From: CAZCAC01 sp964496575
GTDB taxonomy: Bacteria; Planctomycetota; UBA1135; GCA-002686595
Length of the DNA stretch: 64,000 bases
Assembly (NCBI GenBank): GCA_964496575.1
Contig: CAZCAC010000044.1
Location: 1-64,000, forward strand
Direction of reading: 5' to 3'
The stretch's first letter is position 1. Each line of letters opens with the position of its first letter. A program made the translations under genes and the position numbers. Positions 28,040-36,515 of this stretch are shown here, in pieces. The notes beneath the pieces were generated by a model. That model was given only the letters and a program-made list of their open reading frames with translations, was not told the origin of the DNA and ran no database searches.

Positions 28040-28424
28040 ATGTCAGGAATACGATATATCGGCATTTCGCGAAAGCTAGCTCGAGAGTCTCTTTTTCTTG
28101 CAGATGGCAGCCTCCTGATCGATCGGGCCCTCGTCCCCCGGAGGAGCCAGACGCCCTGCCGCGAGAGGAGCGGGCAGTCGGGAGTCGACAGGGGGGGCGA
28201 CAGGGGTTGCGAAAATGCTACTGTGCAGTGAAGAAGGGTCGGGGAGACGCAACCCCTCTCCGCTTCCGAGCTCCGACCCGGGGGCCCCAGAATCACCGCC
28301 ACCACTTGCCCGACAAGGACTTACGCCGCTCCACAGGCCCGATGTCGTCGACGGCACGCCGATTGCCTGGCAGGGATGAACGCGATGCCAGGGCGCCAGG
28401 CGCCCGCTGAAACGGAGCGAAACG
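28040..28424. other. Divergent control region between the arsR operon and the sigma-54 unit
   Basis: The 385-bp spacer contains a perfect 10-bp palindrome CGATATATCG at 28052-28061, only 13 bp from the arsR start and the best ArsR operator candidate. At the far end it contains a sigma-54 promoter for the rightward genes. The middle (28140-28320) has no structure I can name. Confidence 0.55.
28353..28366 (+). promoter_or_regulatory. Sigma-54 promoter (-24/-12)
   Basis: GGCAC, five bases, TTGC at 28353-28366, lacking only the first T of the consensus. It lies 59 bp upstream of the 63-residue gene and so also upstream of the sigma-54 activator gene, suggesting autoactivation. Confidence 0.7.
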
Positions 28425-28616
28425 ATGACCGAGAACGACGAGAACGAAGTGCGACCGAGCCCCCATCAGGCCGCTCGACCGCTGGTCTTCTTCAAGGACA
28501 AGGACGGCTACGGCTGGCTCTGCGACAAGGGCAAGGAGCTCGACCACGATCGAGACCTCCGGGAGCAGGGGTGCTGGCGCTGTGACGAGATGGCTTTCCC
28601 GACCGGTGGACGCTAG
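28425..28616 (+). CDS. Small Cys-containing protein of unknown function
   Basis: This is a 63-residue protein, MTENDENEVRPSP..., with aromatic residues and cysteines in YGWLCDKGKELDHDR and EQGCWRCDEM. The CWRC pair plus the earlier Cys could bind metal. GGAG seven bases before ATG 28425 and a sigma-54 promoter upstream support it as a real gene. Its end overlaps the presumed start of the activator gene in another frame. No family recognised. Confidence 0.6.
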   Translation: MTENDENEVRPSPHQAARPLVFFKDKDGYGWLCDKGKELDHDRDLREQGCWRCDEMAFPTGGR

Positions 28617-30021
28617 CCGCGACACGACGGGCCGCGAGGGGACGGACCGGGACGAGTGCCTGTCCAGGGGCAGATTCCAGGCCGTCCTCTCGAGCATTTC
28701 GGACGGGGTCTTCACCGTCGATTCCGACTGGCGAATCGGCTGCTTCAACCGGGCGGCCGAGGAGATCACCGGTCACTCGCGCGACGCGGTGATCGGACGA
28801 CCGTGCCACGAGGTGTTCCGGACGAACATCTGCGCGGAAGCCTGTGCCCTCCGCTACACGATGGAGACGGGCCGCCCGATCGTCGACCTCGACGTGACGA
28901 TCGAGACGCGGAGTGGCGAGGTGGTGCCGGTGAGCGTCTCGACGGCCCTCCTGCGGGACGAGGAAGGCACGGTGATCGGAGGGGTCGAGACCTTTCGGGA
29001 CCTGCGCCAGGTCCGTCAGCTACAGAAGGCGGTGCTCAAGGACTACTCCTTCGAGGACATCGTCGGGAAGAGCGCGGGGATGCGCGAGCTCTTCTCCAAG
29101 CTGGACATCGTGGCGGCCAGTGGCTCGACCATCCTGCTCACCGGAGAGACCGGGACCGGCAAGGAGCTCTTCGCCCGGGCGATCCACCGGCGGAGCAGTC
29201 GCCGCGACGGGCCTTTCGTCGCCGTCAACTGCGGCGCCTTGCCCGAGACGCTCGTCGAGGCCGAGCTGTTCGGGCACGTCAAGGGCGCCTTCACGGGGGC
29301 GATCGCCGACAAGCCGGGTCGCATCGCCATGGCGGACGGGGGAACGCTGTTGCTCGACGAGATCGGTGACCTGCCGCCGGGAGTACAGGTCAAGCTCTTG
29401 CGGTTCCTGCAGGATTTGACCTTCGAGCCCCTCGGAGCATCGCGGACGCGCCGGGCCGACGTGCGGATCATCTGTGCCACTCACCGGAACCTGTCCGAGC
29501 TGGTGAAGGAGGGGGATTTCCGGGAGGATCTCTTCTACCGGATCGACGTGATCCGCCTGGAGATTCCACCGCTTCGCCGGCGCCGGGAAGACATCCCCCT
29601 CCTGGTCCAGCACTTCGTGGACTCTCTCAACCTGCTGAAGGGAGGGGCGGTCACCGGTGTCTCCGCGGAAGCGATGAGACGGATCCTCTCGCACCCCTTC
29701 CCCGGGAACGTCCGCGAGCTCGAGAACGTCGTCGAGCACGGGTTCGTACTGTGCCCCGCCGGTCTGATCAGACCGGAGCACCTTCCTCTCGATCGGTTGA
29801 CACCCCCGGCCGACAGCTCCGGAGGAAGCGCTCGAGGCCTACTCGACGAGCTGGAGAGGGAGGGGATCGTCCGAGCGCTGGAGGAGAACGAGGGAAATCG
29901 ATTGAAGACCGCCCGGGCCCTGGGTTTTCACAAGACGACCCTCTTCCGGAAGATGAAGAGGCTGGGGATAACGCCTCCAAGAATCGACGGCCGCTCGAAG
30001 AGGAAGGCGAGCGATGGATGA
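28582..30021 (+). CDS. PAS-domain sigma-54-dependent activator
   Basis: The protein is up to 479 residues. An N-terminal PAS domain (about 30-150) contains a cysteine-rich loop, CHEVFRTNICAEACAL, shared by related PAS activators and able to bind a cluster or sense redox (inference). The AAA+ domain has GETGTGKE, the exact GAFTGA loop, LLLDEIGDLP and the arginine region; the Fis-type helix-turn-helix is NRLKTARALGFHKTTLFRKM. GTG 28582 or GTG 28606 could be the start; neither has a clear ribosome-binding site. It sits between two sigma-54 promoters (28353 and 30494) and next to the Qmo-like operon, so it probably controls this anaerobic energy region. Confidence 0.85.
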   Translation: MTRWLSRPVDASRDTTGREGTDRDECLSRGRFQAVLSSISDGVFTVDSDWRIGCFNRAAEEITGHSRDAVIGRPCHEVFRTNICAEACALRYTMETGRPIVDLDVTIETRSGEVVPVSVSTALLRDEEGTVIGGVETFRDLRQVRQLQKAVLKDYSFEDIVGKSAGMRELFSKLDIVAASGSTILLTGETGTGKELFARAIHRRSSRRDGPFVAVNCGALPETLVEAELFGHVKGAFTGAIADKPGRIAMADGGTLLLDEIGDLPPGVQVKLLRFLQDLTFEPLGASRTRRADVRIICATHRNLSELVKEGDFREDLFYRIDVIRLEIPPLRRRREDIPLLVQHFVDSLNLLKGGAVTGVSAEAMRRILSHPFPGNVRELENVVEHGFVLCPAGLIRPEHLPLDRLTPPADSSGGSARGLLDELEREGIVRALEENEGNRLKTARALGFHKTTLFRKMKRLGITPPRIDGRSKRKASDG

Positions 30022-30319
30022 GGCGACGCTGAAGAGTGCTCACGAGGCGGGGGAGGTCCTCCGCCTCTCCAGGGATGAGTGGGAAGTGATCGCTCGGCTC
30101 CTGGAGGTGATCGAGACGCACCCCGCCCTGCCGGGGTCGGAGCTGCTCCTCGTCCGCTTCGATTCCCGTCTCGCCGCGGTGGAACAGCCTCGAGGCGACG
30201 AATGGGCCGTGCGCCCACTCTCCGGGATGACCGAGGCCCGGGAGTTCATCCGGCGACGGCAGGCGGAGCACGACCGGATGTGGAACGGCTGCGGCTGCAG
30301 GATCGACTACTACGGCTGA
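30014..30319 (+). CDS. Conserved small protein ending in a GCGC motif
   Basis: This 101-residue protein overlaps the activator stop; AGGAAGG precedes ATG 30014. It has a helical N-terminus and ends RRRQAEHDRMWNGCGCRIDYYG. The terminal CGC with surrounding aromatic residues looks conserved-motif-like and could be a metal or protein contact. I cannot assign a function. Confidence 0.6.
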   Translation: MDEATLKSAHEAGEVLRLSRDEWEVIARLLEVIETHPALPGSELLLVRFDSRLAAVEQPRGDEWAVRPLSGMTEAREFIRRRQAEHDRMWNGCGCRIDYYG

Positions 30320-30493
30320 GCCGGGCGTCCGGGGATCGCCGTCTGCCACGGGGCCAGGAGGGTTGCGCATGCGCGACCCTGCGCTGCCATGACGGTGCAT
30401 CCACGCAACGGTGCCCGGGCCCCGCAACTCTCTCCAGCCCCCAGGAGACGCTCGCGATGGGGATTCGCCCCCCGCCAGTGACGGCATCGCTCG

Positions 30494-30508
30494 TGGCACG
30501 GTCCTTGC
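30494..30508 (+). promoter_or_regulatory. Sigma-54 promoter (-24/-12)
   Basis: TGGCAC, GGTCC, TTGC: perfect core consensus, 88 bp before the cNMP-binding gene at 30597. The activator gene directly upstream is the obvious candidate regulator. Confidence 0.8.
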
Positions 30509-30596
30509 GATTCTCCACCTGAGGTCCCCTGCCGGGCGGCCTCCGCAGAACACACAACCGGCCGGGCCTCGTCCCGGTCCAGCCCAGGAGAGCCCC

Positions 30597-31070
30597 ATGG
30601 ATTCCAACCACCTGAAAGGTCACGAGATCTTCCGACTCCTCCGCCCCGAGCAAGTGAATGTCATCAGCACCGCCGCGGAGGAAGTCTCGCTTCGAGCCGG
30701 CGATACGGTGTTCCGTACGGGAGAACCCGCCAAGGACTTCTACGTCGTCCTGGAGGGACAGGTGGCGCTGCGGTTGCCGCGCTCCGACGGGGTGAGCGTG
30801 CTGATCGACGACGTCCCGGACGGCTCGATCTTCGGCTCCTGCGTGTGCTTCCAGCTCGATACGTACACTCTGAGCGCGACCTGTACGCAGGACTCACGAC
30901 TGCTCAGGATCGATGCCGGTACCCTCAAGAAGCTGATGGACGAGGACCCGGTCCTGGGCAACGCGATCCAGACCATGGTCTCGCGGATCTACTTCAAGCG
31001 CTACATCGACACGATGAACAAGCTCCAGTCGGTCATCCAGAGCATCCCGCTCGAGGTGACTCCAGGCTAG
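30597..31070 (+). CDS. Stand-alone cyclic-nucleotide-binding-domain protein
   Basis: This 157-residue protein shows the CRP-type effector domain (FRLLRPEQVNVIS...LRAGDTVFRTGEPAKDFYVVLEGQVAL, then DGSIFGSCVCFQ and LLRIDAGTLKKLMDEDP) but no C-terminal helix-turn-helix. It therefore cannot bind DNA by itself in the usual CRP way. The canonical cAMP-contacting arginine of the phosphate-binding cassette is not evident. It lies under a sigma-54 promoter and 46 bp before the flavoprotein gene, so it may regulate or respond to that enzyme. Confidence 0.75.
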   Translation: MDSNHLKGHEIFRLLRPEQVNVISTAAEEVSLRAGDTVFRTGEPAKDFYVVLEGQVALRLPRSDGVSVLIDDVPDGSIFGSCVCFQLDTYTLSATCTQDSRLLRIDAGTLKKLMDEDPVLGNAIQTMVSRIYFKRYIDTMNKLQSVIQSIPLEVTPG

Positions 31071-31116
31071 AGCTCGGACGGCTCCCCTTTCGGTACACGC
31101 ACCTCGATCCCGGCAG

Positions 31117-33048
31117 ATGATGAGCACGAACGTCTTCGAACCGCTGAGTCTCGGCCCCGCCGCCCTTCCCAATCGCCTCGTCCTGGCGCCGGTGAAGACC
31201 GCGCTGGGCGGCCCCGACGGCCAAGTCACCGATCGGCACATCGCCTACTACCGAAAGCGGGCGGAGGGTGGCGTGGGGCTGCTCATCCTCGAACCCTGCT
31301 TCGTGGACTCCGCCGGTCGCGAGCACCCGAAGCAGCTCGCCGCGCACGAGAACGGCGTGATTCCCGGCTGGAGGCGGCTGATCGAGGCGATCCACGCCGA
31401 GGGCGCCCTCGTGTTCGCGCACCTCAACCACGCCGGACGCGCCGCCAATCCCAAGGTCGTGGGCGAGGCGCTGGAAGCACCCTCCGCGGTCGCGTGTGAC
31501 ACCACCGGCGCCGTTCCTCGGCCGATGTCGCCGGAACGGATTCTCGAGGTGCTCGACGCCTACGCGGGGGCGGCGGCTCGCGCCCGGGAGGCGGGGTTCG
31601 ACGGGGTCGAGCTCCAGCTCGGCCTCGGGTACCTCCCCGCTCAGTTCCTCTCCGCGAGGACCAACCAGCGCACCGACGAGTGGGGAGCCGAGGCGGGCCG
31701 GTGGAGGTTCATCGACGAGGTCGTCGCCCGGGTCCGCGAGGCGATCGGGCCCGATCTCGCCCTCTGCACGCGCTTCTCCGCGGAGGAGAAGGTGGATGGG
31801 GGTCTGGGCCTCGAGGATGCCGTGCAGCTCGGACTTCGGGTGAAGGATGCGGGGGTCGACGCCTTGCACGTCGTCACCGGCTCAGCGTGTGATTCGCCTC
31901 CCTGGTACTACCAGCACATGGCGCTTCCGGGCGGAGTCAACGAGGACCTCGCTGCGAGAATCCGCGACCAGGTTGCCCTGCCGGTGCTGGTGGCCGGCCG
32001 CCTGGGTAGACCCGAGGTCATCCGCGACATCGTCGAGAGCGGCCAGGCAGACGCCGTCGCCTTGGGGCGGGCCCTGGTGGCCGATCCGGAGCTGCCGAGC
32101 AAGATGCGCGAGGGTCGGGAGGGCGAGATCATGTACTGCGGTGCGTGCTTGCAGGGGTGTCTGGCGCAGGTCAAGAGCGGCAAGCCGATCGGGTGCATCA
32201 TCAATCCGGAGGTCGGCCGGGAGGTCGAGCTCCCGGGAACCTCTCTCGGAGAAGGCCGTTCCCTGGTCGTGATCGGTGGCGGCCCGGGGGGATTGCAGGC
32301 CGCCTTGACCGCTCATCGTGCCGGCTTTCAGGTGACCCTCTTCGAGGCGAAGGAGGCGCTCGGTGGACTCTTCACGCTCGCCGGACTCACCACCGGCAAG
32401 GAGACGATGACGCGTACGTGTCAATCGCTCGTTCGCGCGGTCCTGTCCTCCGGCATCGAGGTCCGTACCGACGTCGAGGCGACGGCGGACCTGGTGCTTT
32501 CGCTCGAAGCCCAGCGAGTCATCGTCGCCACGGGGTCTCGGCCGGTCGAGCCACCGATCCCGGGCCTGACCGACCCGCTGACGGCGGAGGAGGTTCTGAC
32601 CGGGAGACGAGAGACGGGACCCCGGGTCCTCGTCCTCGGAGGCGGTCTGGTCGGCATCGAGCTGGCCGAGCATCTCGCCGTTCAGGGACGTGAGGTCGTC
32701 GTCGTGGAGCTGCTGGAAGAGGTGGCTCGCGACATGGAGGCGATCTCGCGCAAAATGACCATGAAGCGCCTATCGTCGCTCCCGGTCACCGTGCTGCAGC
32801 GGACCCGGCTCCTCGGAATCGAGAACGGCGAGGCGATCGTCCGCGGCGAGGGCAACGAGGAGGAACGGACCCTTGGACGATTCGACTCGGTGGTTACGGC
32901 GGTAGGGCACCGATCGTACGATCCCCTTTCCGCGTCATTGCGTGCGGCCGGCCTGAGCGTGGAGGTGATCGGGGACGCGGAACAACCAGGCCAGGTTCTC
33001 GATGCGACCCGCGCGGGATGGGAGGTGATCACGGGTTCGGGAGAATGA
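31117..33048 (+). CDS. Old-Yellow-Enzyme-type NADH:flavin oxidoreductase (2,4-dienoyl-CoA reductase-like)
   Basis: The protein is 643 residues. The N-terminal TIM barrel (1-330) binds FMN, with HLNHAGR near residue 108 and GYLPAQFLS as in FadH/bile-acid-type enoate reductases. A [4Fe-4S] motif follows: C341, C344, C348 and C360. The C-terminal half has two Rossmann motifs, VIGGGPGGLQAAL for FAD and VLGGGLVGIELAEHL for NAD(P)H. This domain set reduces activated C=C bonds of enoyl- or dienoyl-CoA or related compounds. With a benzoyl-CoA reductase in the same region, a role in aromatic or fatty acid catabolism is conceivable; the substrate is not deducible. Confidence 0.85.
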   Translation: MMSTNVFEPLSLGPAALPNRLVLAPVKTALGGPDGQVTDRHIAYYRKRAEGGVGLLILEPCFVDSAGREHPKQLAAHENGVIPGWRRLIEAIHAEGALVFAHLNHAGRAANPKVVGEALEAPSAVACDTTGAVPRPMSPERILEVLDAYAGAAARAREAGFDGVELQLGLGYLPAQFLSARTNQRTDEWGAEAGRWRFIDEVVARVREAIGPDLALCTRFSAEEKVDGGLGLEDAVQLGLRVKDAGVDALHVVTGSACDSPPWYYQHMALPGGVNEDLAARIRDQVALPVLVAGRLGRPEVIRDIVESGQADAVALGRALVADPELPSKMREGREGEIMYCGACLQGCLAQVKSGKPIGCIINPEVGREVELPGTSLGEGRSLVVIGGGPGGLQAALTAHRAGFQVTLFEAKEALGGLFTLAGLTTGKETMTRTCQSLVRAVLSSGIEVRTDVEATADLVLSLEAQRVIVATGSRPVEPPIPGLTDPLTAEEVLTGRRETGPRVLVLGGGLVGIELAEHLAVQGREVVVVELLEEVARDMEAISRKMTMKRLSSLPVTVLQRTRLLGIENGEAIVRGEGNEEERTLGRFDSVVTAVGHRSYDPLSASLRAAGLSVEVIGDAEQPGQVLDATRAGWEVITGSGE

Positions 33049-33202
33049 CCAATGGGGTGCTCGACCGCGGCTTATGACGGAGGATCCCGGTGCCGTGGGT
33101 CAGAGGTGGAACGTGAAGCGGGAGCTTCCCCGAAGCATCGACGCGCTTTGCCAGCGACGACGCGGGCTCGCCCGGAATGTGAGCCTGTTCACGCGCGAGC
33201 CC

Positions 33203-33892
33203 TCACCTTGACGCCGCACCCCTGCGCCCGTGGTGCCCGCAACCTTGGTGGCCGCGGTGTCGGTGCCCGCCCCTACAGCTATGACATCGAGCCTTGCAAC
33301 CGTGCATCTTCTGCAGCGCGTGGCACTTCGGACAACGCGTCTCCTGGCCGTCGACGTACCACCGTCCACAGTGCCGGCACCCCGAGTCGGTCTGGATCGC
33401 TCGGAGACACGTTCGGCAGTGGGTGACTACGCCCTTCGCGTGACCGATGCCGCAGCGTGAGCACCACCCAGTCTTGCCCGGCAGCATCAGCGCGTGACAG
33501 CTCCCACAGGTGGTTCGACGTCCATCCGCATAGTAGAAGCCGCATGATTCGCAGACCGCGTCGTGCTGGATCGCAGTCAGGCAGGATCGGCACTTCGTCG
33601 TCATCCCGCGGGCGTAGCCGACTCCGCAGGACTCGCACCAGCCGCCATCCTCGGAGCACACGGCGTGGTGGCAACCCTTGCAGGGAATCTCGCGACCGCC
33701 GACGTAGCCGACACCGCAGCGCTGACACCAGCCATTGCAGCGGATGGCACGGTCACAATCCAAACACCGTGAATGACCGCTGTGGTGCGACCCGCCGTGA
33801 GCCGGCGCCTGGTTCATGGGGGAGGAAAGGAGCAGCAGTAGCACGGCGCAGGCACTCACTCGCAGCGCCTTCCCCAGAGTCCGAGCTTTCAT
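33203..33892 (-). CDS. Exported multi-CxxC repeat protein
   Basis: This 229-residue protein has a signal peptide (MKARTLGKALRVSACAVLLLLLSS) and then about five units of a Cys-rich repeat. Each unit reads roughly CxxC-x(7-10)-CxxCGxxYxxG, for example CQRCGVGYVGG, CESCGVGYARG, CESCGFYYADG, CSRCGIGHAKG, CRHCGRWYVDG, alternating with CLDC, CKGC, CRSC, CGSC, CRTC and CPKC. The C-terminus is rich in His and Arg. Zinc ribbons or another metal site are likely. Three CxxCH (CKGCH, CGSCH, CPKCH) would also allow c-type heme, but the alternating pattern favours zinc. ATG 33892 has GGGAGG upstream. No family known to me. Confidence 0.7.
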   Translation of the reverse strand: MKARTLGKALRVSACAVLLLLLSSPMNQAPAHGGSHHSGHSRCLDCDRAIRCNGWCQRCGVGYVGGREIPCKGCHHAVCSEDGGWCESCGVGYARGMTTKCRSCLTAIQHDAVCESCGFYYADGRRTTCGSCHALMLPGKTGWCSRCGIGHAKGVVTHCRTCLRAIQTDSGCRHCGRWYVDGQETRCPKCHALQKMHGCKARCHSCRGGHRHRGHQGCGHHGRRGAASR

Positions 33893-34236
33893 CACGGCTT
33901 CACCTCCCAGGGTTCCCCGGATTCCCGCGTCGAGACTTGACTGAACAACACCATCGTACTCCCCGCTGCTCCCCGGGGGCCGACTGGAGTCCGGTTTTGT
34001 CGCCTCCACTCAACGATAGGACGCATCAAATACGAGAGTGAGATACGCTCGGCCACTCGGGTCGGAATAGACCCAGTGTGGGTTGGCCCTCTACGTTGCA
34101 GCCAAGCAACACCTGGCGCCGGGGGGGGAAGGCCACCGTTTCACCTGGCCCTTCCAGAGCTGCAACGCACATCCATCACCACGAGGGCTCGGTTTCGTCG
34201 AGTCATCTTCCTTCTCGGATTGACCGAGTACTCGGC
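33893..34236. other. Intergenic region carrying a 34-bp direct-repeat copy
   Basis: This 344-bp gap lies between the Cys-rich gene (leftward) and the DUF134 operator. It contains the left copy of an imperfect direct repeat at 34015-34048. The rest holds no gene or element I can support. Confidence 0.5.
34015..34048 (+). repeat. Left copy of imperfect 34-bp direct repeat
   Basis: Matches 41005-41038 at 27 of 34 positions without gaps; both contain TCAAAT and AGAGTGAGAT. The two copies bracket the DUF134/CDF-SPFH/Mrp-NifX block, 6990 bp apart. Confidence 0.55.
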
Positions 34237-34272
34237 GCACTCTATTATGAACGTACGTTCATAATAGAGTGC
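34237..34272. promoter_or_regulatory. Perfect 36-bp palindrome abutting the DUF134 start
   Basis: The 18-bp halves are exact reverse complements, centred at 34254/34255. The core is TTATGAACGTACGTTCATAA (34245-34264). It ends one base before the ATG at 34274, so a bound protein would block initiation. The same core type precedes the other two DUF134 genes. Confidence 0.85.
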
Positions 34273-34273
34273 G

Positions 34274-34654
34274 ATGGCCAGACCTCCCAAACAGCGAAGA
34301 GTCGAGAGTCACCCCCCGGTAACGGTCTACAAGCCCGCCGGAATCCCTGCCCGAGAGTTGACCTGGACCCGGCTCACCCTCGACGAGTACGAGACGATTC
34401 GCCTGGTCGATGGGGAGGGGCTCGCGCAGGAGATGGTCGCCGCGCGGATGGGCATATCACGCCCCACCGTGACGCGGATAGTGGGCGCGGCGCGGGCCAA
34501 GATCGCTCGCGTGCTCATGCAAGGACAAGCCCTCGTCATCGAGGGGGGGGCGGTCATTCACATCCCGCAGCGGCCGAGAGATGGACATGGCCGTGGGCGG
34601 CGTGGTGGAGGTCGCGGACAGAATCGTCGCCAGCGCCGAGGGAAGGCTGAGTGA
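34274..34654 (+). CDS. DUF134 (UPF0251) DNA-binding regulator, copy 1
   Basis: The product is 126 residues. The conserved DUF134 core is seen: YKPAGIPARELTWTRLTLDEYETIRLVDGEGLAQEMVAARMGISRPTVTRIVGAARAKIARVL, which includes a sigma-region-4-like helix-turn-helix, followed by an Arg/Gly-rich tail (GRGRRGGGRGQNRRQRRG). It probably autoregulates through the 36-bp palindrome that touches its start codon. Its stop overlaps the start of the CDF-HflK fusion gene (GTGA), so it heads the operon. DUF134 genes commonly accompany NifX/Mrp-type ATPase genes in anaerobes, as here. Confidence 0.85.
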   Translation: MARPPKQRRVESHPPVTVYKPAGIPARELTWTRLTLDEYETIRLVDGEGLAQEMVAARMGISRPTVTRIVGAARAKIARVLMQGQALVIEGGAVIHIPQRPRDGHGRGRRGGGRGQNRRQRRGKAE

Positions 34655-36429
34655 ACAACGCCGAACCGATGGACACGAGCATGAACCTCAAGGAAAAGGC
34701 CGCTCTCACCACGCTGGGCCTCAACACCCTGCTGACCGTGCTCAAGTTCATCCTGTACGGAATGAGCGGGAGCCTCGCCGTCCTGGCCGAGGCGTGGCAC
34801 AGCTTCTCGGATATCGCCACGTCCATCACGGTCTACATCGCGGTGCGCCGATCGGACAAGGCGCGCACGGAGCCGGGTGAAGGCGAGGAGGAAACGAAGC
34901 CTCGGTGGCGCTTGCCCGAAGGCCTCACCCTCGAACACGTGGTATCGGCTGGCATCGGCCTGCTCCTTTGCGTGGTGGCTTTCTTCTTGTTCAGGAAATT
35001 CTTCTTCTCTACGCCTCAGATTGTCAGGAACCCGCTCGTCGTAGGCCTCATCTTCCTCGGGCTGTCGCTCGGATCGCACTTCGTCTACCGCTTCGAATCG
35101 GCGGTCGGACGCAGGGAACAATCGATAGGTCTGCTCGCCGACAGCATGCACGCCAGGACCGACATGGTGGCCTCGCTGCTGGCTGGATTCTCGCTGATCC
35201 TCTACAGCCTCGGACTCGACGTCGACAAATGGGTTGCCGGCCTCATCGCTCTCATCGTGTTCTCCTTCGCCCTGGAGACCATCGTCAATGTGACGATCAG
35301 CGTCGTTCGCAGGGAGAAACGGGCTATCTTCCGGTACAGATCCTACGAGCTGCTGGCCCGCGCGCTGGCGCCGCGGAATCTCTCCACCGCGGCGAGCCTC
35401 CTGGACTCCCGTCTGAGGCTCGGCCTCCTGCGCAGGCCCTGGGCCCACAAGCTCCCTGCCCGCGCGCTTGCCTGCGCCCAGCTCGGCCTGCTCCTCTGGT
35501 GGCTGTCGAGCTGCCTGTTCACCGTACAGCGCTCCGAACAGGCCATCGTAGAGCGCTTCGGACGTCCGACGCCCCCAGGCTCCATCATCTCTCCTGGGCT
35601 GCACCTCAAGGCACCGTGGCCAGTGGACCGGGTGGTCCGGGAGGAAACTCAGACCATCCGGCGCATGGAGATCGGCAACACCCCGGACCGGAGTCGGATC
35701 GAGGCGCTGCTGTGGACTCGTCGGCACGGAGCCGACAGTCCCTTCCTGTCCGGAGAGAATGACTTCTTCTATCCCTATCTGGTCCTCCACTACCGGATCA
35801 AGAACCTCTACGACTATCTCTACGTACACGAGGACCCCGAGGCACTTCTCGAGGCCAGCAGTCTGCAGATCGCCTGCCGGCTGTTCGCCACCAAGAGCTT
35901 CTACGAGATAGCGCTCGACTATCGCGAGCGCCTCGTGATCGACATGGTGACCGAGCTCCAGGAGACTCTGGATCGGCTCGATTCAGGTCTTCTGATCGTT
36001 AACATCGGTGTCAGCGATATCCACCCGCCCATCACGATCGCCGACGCCTACGAAGAGGTCATCGCTGCTCGACAAGAGAAGGAGCGCATGATCAACGAGG
36101 CGCTGGCCTACCGGAATCAGAATCTGCCGGAGGCCCGGGGCAAGGCAATGCGTCTCCGAACGGAAGCCGAAGCCTACGTCACCGAGCAACCCCTCCGGGC
36201 CCGAGGGGATGCCTCGATGTTCCTCAGCCAGGTTCCGGGCAGCCCTGAGGTGAAGTCCGTGACCATGCGCCGCCTGTACCTCACCGCCATGCTGGAGACC
36301 CTGAGAGAGAGCAGTCTGATCGTCATCGACCCGATGGCAGGCAGGCCGGACCTGTGGCTGGGGGGCAGCCCTCCGGCGGACACCCCGGCCAACCTCTTCG
36401 GGAAGCTCGAGGCCACCGAATACAGGTAG
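34651..36429 (+). CDS. CDF cation transporter fused to an HflK-like SPFH domain
   Basis: The protein is 592 residues. Residues 1-230 are a cation diffusion facilitator: membrane helices with EAWHSFSD (E47, H50, D54) and LADSMHARTD as the two metal-site motifs. About 50 basic residues follow (RYRSYELLARALAPRN...), then a further membrane helix (ALACAQLGLLLWWLSSCLF), and then an SPFH/band-7 domain (VQRSEQAIVERFGRPTPPGSIISPGLHLKAPWPVDRV...ASSLQIACRLFATKSFYEIALDYRERLVIDMVTELQETLD). The tail is a coiled coil, as in HflK. HflK/HflC control FtsH proteolysis and form membrane cages. GTG 34651 overlaps the DUF134 stop; ATG 34669 is an alternative. The fusion suggests metal transport coupled to an SPFH scaffold. 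Confidence 0.85.
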   Translation: MNNAEPMDTSMNLKEKAALTTLGLNTLLTVLKFILYGMSGSLAVLAEAWHSFSDIATSITVYIAVRRSDKARTEPGEGEEETKPRWRLPEGLTLEHVVSAGIGLLLCVVAFFLFRKFFFSTPQIVRNPLVVGLIFLGLSLGSHFVYRFESAVGRREQSIGLLADSMHARTDMVASLLAGFSLILYSLGLDVDKWVAGLIALIVFSFALETIVNVTISVVRREKRAIFRYRSYELLARALAPRNLSTAASLLDSRLRLGLLRRPWAHKLPARALACAQLGLLLWWLSSCLFTVQRSEQAIVERFGRPTPPGSIISPGLHLKAPWPVDRVVREETQTIRRMEIGNTPDRSRIEALLWTRRHGADSPFLSGENDFFYPYLVLHYRIKNLYDYLYVHEDPEALLEASSLQIACRLFATKSFYEIALDYRERLVIDMVTELQETLDRLDSGLLIVNIGVSDIHPPITIADAYEEVIAARQEKERMINEALAYRNQNLPEARGKAMRLRTEAEAYVTEQPLRARGDASMFLSQVPGSPEVKSVTMRRLYLTAMLETLRESSLIVIDPMAGRPDLWLGGSPPADTPANLFGKLEATEYR

Positions 36430-36515
36430 TGACGATGACTCTCCTCTTCCACGATTCGGGCACACTCGCGGATGTTCTCACCTGGAAAACGGAATGAACG
36501 CGGAGGATCACCGAG

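Noticed and set aside
33203..33892. Multiheme c-type cytochrome
   Set aside because: Only three of about twelve CxxC are CxxCH, and most are CxxCG in a zinc-ribbon-like rhythm.
34076..34264. 62-residue ORF ending in the DUF134 operator
   Set aside because: It reads through the palindrome, has no ribosome-binding site or family.
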